This document shows positions 12,909 to 14,851 of a stretch of 14,851 nt of DNA, one piece after another. Source of the DNA: Actinomycetes bacterium (lineage in GTDB: Bacteria > Actinomycetota > Actinomycetes > Actinomycetales > Cellulomonadaceae); contig JAFAEH010000088.1 in NCBI GenBank assembly GCA_023424135.1, positions 1 to 14,851 on the forward strand, in the 5' to 3' direction. Made by a program: the position numbers and the translations under genes. The notes under the pieces are model-generated. The model had not been told where the DNA came from and made no database searches. It saw only the letters and a program-made list of their open reading frames with translations. Position 1 is the first letter of the stretch, and each line of letters opens with the position of its first letter.

Positions 12909-14027
12909 TCAGCTCGCGGCGCAGGTGGCCGTCACGGCGCCCGGCGTCCCGGAGGCCAGGAACCCGGCGGTGGTGCTCGCCCCTGCGGCGAGCGTGCCGT
13001 TCCAGGCGGCGTTCGTCAGGACCCCGCCGCTGGACGAGCTGTTCCAGGCCTGGGTGACGGTGGCGCCGTCGATGGTGACGGCCCAGCCGCTCAGCCCGGC
13101 CGAGCCGGCGGTGACGCGGACCTCACCCTGCCAGCCGCTGCCCCAGCTCGAGACGACGGAGACCGTCGCGGTGCACGCCCCGGGGACCGGGGTCGACGTG
13201 GGCGTCGGGCTCGGCGTCGGCGAGGGGGTCGGCGACGGCGTCGGCGACACGGTCGGGCTCGGCGTCGGCGACGGCGTGGGCGTCGGCGTCGGGGACGCCG
13301 TCGGGGTCGGCGACGCGGTCGGGCTCGGCGTCGGGGTGGGCGTCGGCGCCGTGCCACCGATGTTGATGTCCGAGCACAGGTAGTACGGCTGGTCGGAGTG
13401 GCTGGCCTGCCAGATCGTGTACAGGATGGCGCGGCCCGAGCGGCCGGTCAGGTCGACGTCGGTCTGGTACAGGCCCGTCGTCGGGTAGGACCCGGTCACC
13501 TTGAGCAGCTGCATGTCCGACCACGCGGGCGACGTCGTCGTCGGGTCGAAGCCCGGCTTGGTGACGTAGATACGCAGGTAGTCGGCCCCGTGCTTGGCCT
13601 GGTCGGTGAGCGTGAGCGTGAACCTCTGGGGCACCGTCTTCATGGTCCACGGGCCGGGGGTGTCCATCGAGTTGTACCGACCGCCCTCGGTGCGCCCACC
13701 GGAGCAGAGCTGGCCGTCGGGGATGAGCTCCTCGTGCCGCCCGCCGATGCCCTCGTGGTACAGGCCGTTCCAGTTCCACATGGCGTTGGGGTTGTCCTGC
13801 CAGGCCTGCCAGCACATCGGGTCGAGCGTGGCCATCTCGGGGTTCTGGAAGTCGTCGCCCCAGCGCTCCCAGCAGCCGTAGTTGCGGGTGGGCGGGTCGG
13901 TGACGGACCCGTGCGCGGCGGCGGGGGTCGCGGCGACGATGCTCGACGCGAGCAGTGCCAGGGGCACGGCAAGCGCGAGGGCGGCCCTGCGCGGACCGCG
14001 TCGGGGGGACGTGCGTCGGGGGTGCAT
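12909..14027 (-). CDS. Secreted AA10 LPMO with short CBM2 (ScLPMO10B-like), copy B
   Basis: This 372-aa protein is a close paralogue of the LPMO at 11584, with identical spacing through the catalytic domain. A signal peptide (1-38, Arg-rich start, ending TPAAA) exposes His39. The copper brace is His39 and His146 (AKHGADYLRIYV), with QPYYLCSD at the axial position. The domain begins HGSVTDPPTRNYGCWERWGD. The linker differs from copy A: PT/PS dipeptides in place of NPTPTS hexads. The short CBM2 (about 284-372) keeps the aromatic positions SSW, GWAV, QAW and AAW. The ATG at 14027 has GGAGAG just upstream. Expected role is oxidative attack on cellulose, in parallel with copy A. A GAAACGCTTC element lies 144 bp upstream, and a strong terminator 14 nt downstream. 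Confidence 0.93.
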   Translation of the reverse strand: MHPRRTSPRRGPRRAALALAVPLALLASSIVAATPAAAHGSVTDPPTRNYGCWERWGDDFQNPEMATLDPMCWQAWQDNPNAMWNWNGLYHEGIGGRHEELIPDGQLCSGGRTEGGRYNSMDTPGPWTMKTVPQRFTLTLTDQAKHGADYLRIYVTKPGFDPTTTSPAWSDMQLLKVTGSYPTTGLYQTDVDLTGRSGRAILYTIWQASHSDQPYYLCSDINIGGTAPTPTPTPSPTASPTPTASPTPTPTPSPTPSPTVSPTPSPTPSPTPSPTPTSTPVPGACTATVSVVSSWGSGWQGEVRVTAGSAGLSGWAVTIDGATVTQAWNSSSSGGVLTNAAWNGTLAAGASTTAGFLASGTPGAVTATCAAS

Positions 14028-14170
14028 GCGGCTCTCCGGTGGTCGGTCGGGTCGGACCGCCCGCGAGGCGGATGCCGGGCCCGCGACGGTGCCGGGACCG
14101 GTCGGGCCGCGGCCACGGTCGGTCGCGTCCGGTCTACGCTGGCGCGTCCCGGGCCCGACGAGAAGGTGAT

Positions 14171-14180
14171 GAAGCGTTTC
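14171..14180. promoter_or_regulatory. LacI-type operator upstream of LPMO 3
   Basis: GAAACGCTTC on the minus strand, 144 bp upstream of the LPMO 3 start, is the third member of the GAAACGNTTC set. On the same strand, AGCGTAGACC (14131-14140) contains TAGACC, a possible -10. The rest of the 196-bp spacer holds nothing else I can name. Confidence 0.5.
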
Positions 14181-14223
14181 GACGACAGCGACCTGCACGG
14201 ACGCACCGGGCGACGGCGCGGGC

Positions 14224-14851
14224 TCAGACCCGGTCGAGCACGTGCACGCGCGGGTGGTGCCCCTTCGCGAACACGCGCGTGACCGACCGGGACCGCCACA
14301 GGTCGGCGGCCTCCCGCACGGCGCGCTCCATCACCTTGACCTCGTGCGTCAGGACGACGAGCCGCGCACCCGGTGCGCTCACGGCGTGCGCCGCACGCAG
14401 CAGGCCCGCGTGCAGCCGGGGCGCATCGGCGTGCGTGCCGTGCAGCGTGCCCCACGGCGGGTCGACGAGCACGACGTCGGCGAACCCGCCGAGCGGTTCG
14501 AGCACGGCGGCGCGCAGCGCGTCCGGGTCGGTCGCGTCGGCCGTCAGGAGCGCGGGTCGCGGTGGACGCGTGAGCAGCCGGGCGGCGTCGAGGTTGGCAC
14601 GCGCGGCGTCGAGTGCGGACGCGTCCCGGTCGACCGCGACGGCGGCCGCCACGGGCCCGGTCAGGAGCCGCTCGACGAGCAGGGTGCCGGAGCCCGCCAT
14701 GAGGTTGAGCACGCGGTCGTCGGGACGCACGTCGGACAGCCGCGCGACCGCCGCCGCGATGGTCGCGTTCGCCGCACCGGGGAAGTCCGCGACGCGCCAG
14801 GTGCGCGCCGACAGCGGCCGCGGCCCGACGCGCACGAGCACGTCCCAACCG
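14224..14851 (-). CDS. SAM-dependent methyltransferase, THUMP/UPF0020 class (partial)
   Basis: The visible 208 residues are the C-terminal part of a class I methyltransferase; the gene continues past the right edge. SAM motif I is VLNLMAGSGTLLVERL (near 14680-14720), the acidic residue after motif I is in AVDRDASALDAA, and motif IV is DPPWG (14449-14463), typical of amino-group N-methylation. The start GWDVLVRVGPRPLSARTWRV and DFPGAANATIAAA resemble THUMP-associated RNA methyltransferases (RlmL/Trm14-like), which modify guanine in rRNA or tRNA. A GTG at 14841 is in frame, but the codons upstream of it (Gly-Trp-Asp) continue the family pattern, so it is not the true start. The substrate is not certain. 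Confidence 0.82.
   Translation of the reverse strand, partial: GWDVLVRVGPRPLSARTWRVADFPGAANATIAAAVARLSDVRPDDRVLNLMAGSGTLLVERLLTGPVAAAVAVDRDASALDAARANLDAARLLTRPPRPALLTADATDPDALRAAVLEPLGGFADVVLVDPPWGTLHGTHADAPRLHAGLLRAAHAVSAPGARLVVLTHEVKVMERAVREAADLWRSRSVTRVFAKGHHPRVHVLDRV

Noticed and set aside
12685..14198. N-terminal extensions of LPMO 2 (to 12786) and LPMO 3 (to 14198)
   Set aside because: The extensions precede the signal peptides and cover the promoter regions; internal ATGs at 12684 and 14027 have clear ribosome binding sites.
11416..14282. Plus-strand open frames of about 550-650 codons opposite the LPMO genes
   Set aside because: Translations are Arg/Gly/Val repeats mirroring the linker and CBM2; the minus-strand LPMOs have signal peptides, copper ligands and ribosome binding sites.
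14224..14841. Complete methyltransferase starting at GTG 14841
   Set aside because: The frame stays open to the window edge and the codons upstream continue the family pattern, so the gene is truncated by the window.

Overview
The window is very GC-rich with a strong G/C third-position bias, and all genes read as actinobacterial. Three secreted AA10 lytic polysaccharide monooxygenases (LPMOs), each ending in a Pro/Thr linker and a CBM2 cellulose-binding module, point to a cellulolytic actinomycete. A Cellulomonas-like member of the Micrococcales is my best guess, from gene content only. I see no phage, transposase, CRISPR, tRNA or rRNA.

Layout. 1-2492: a Gdx-type SMR guanidinium exporter (minus) preceded by a guanidine-III riboswitch, divergent from a half-size ABC exporter (plus). 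2493-3776: a tandem-repeat spacer, a NUDIX hydrolase and a DUF4126-like membrane protein, both minus. 3777-4236: no gene, but a 23-bp perfect hairpin and a decayed minisatellite. 4237-5858, plus: a small two-helix membrane protein (DUF6458-like), an intracellular-looking chymotrypsin-fold protease, and a 75-aa protein that repeats the protease's N-terminal domain. 6139-7305, minus: LPMO 1. 7540-8985, plus: a GAF-GGDEF diguanylate cyclase divergent from LPMO 1. 9208-11136, minus: an NHLRC2-like thioredoxin/beta-propeller protein. 11137-11583: no gene, but a composite array of GGTCACAT half-sites and palindromes, a G-quadruplex-prone tract and a terminator. 11584-14027, minus: LPMOs 2 and 3, tandem paralogues. 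14224-14851, minus: the C-terminal part of a THUMP-class RNA/DNA methyltransferase running off the right edge.

How it fits together. LPMO 1 resembles the strictly cellulose-active ScLPMO10C type, and LPMOs 2 and 3 the ScLPMO10B type, so the locus looks like a complementary oxidative cellulose-attack set. All three genes carry a GAAACGNTTC element 118-144 bp upstream of the start codon, which suggests one LacI-family regulator. The guanidine riboswitch and Gdx exporter form a self-contained detoxification unit.

The least explained features are the protease with its free-standing N-domain partner, the composite palindrome array at 11194-11413, and a recurring pattern of short tandem duplications touching stop codons (gdx, ABC exporter, DUF4126-like gene, LPMO 1).
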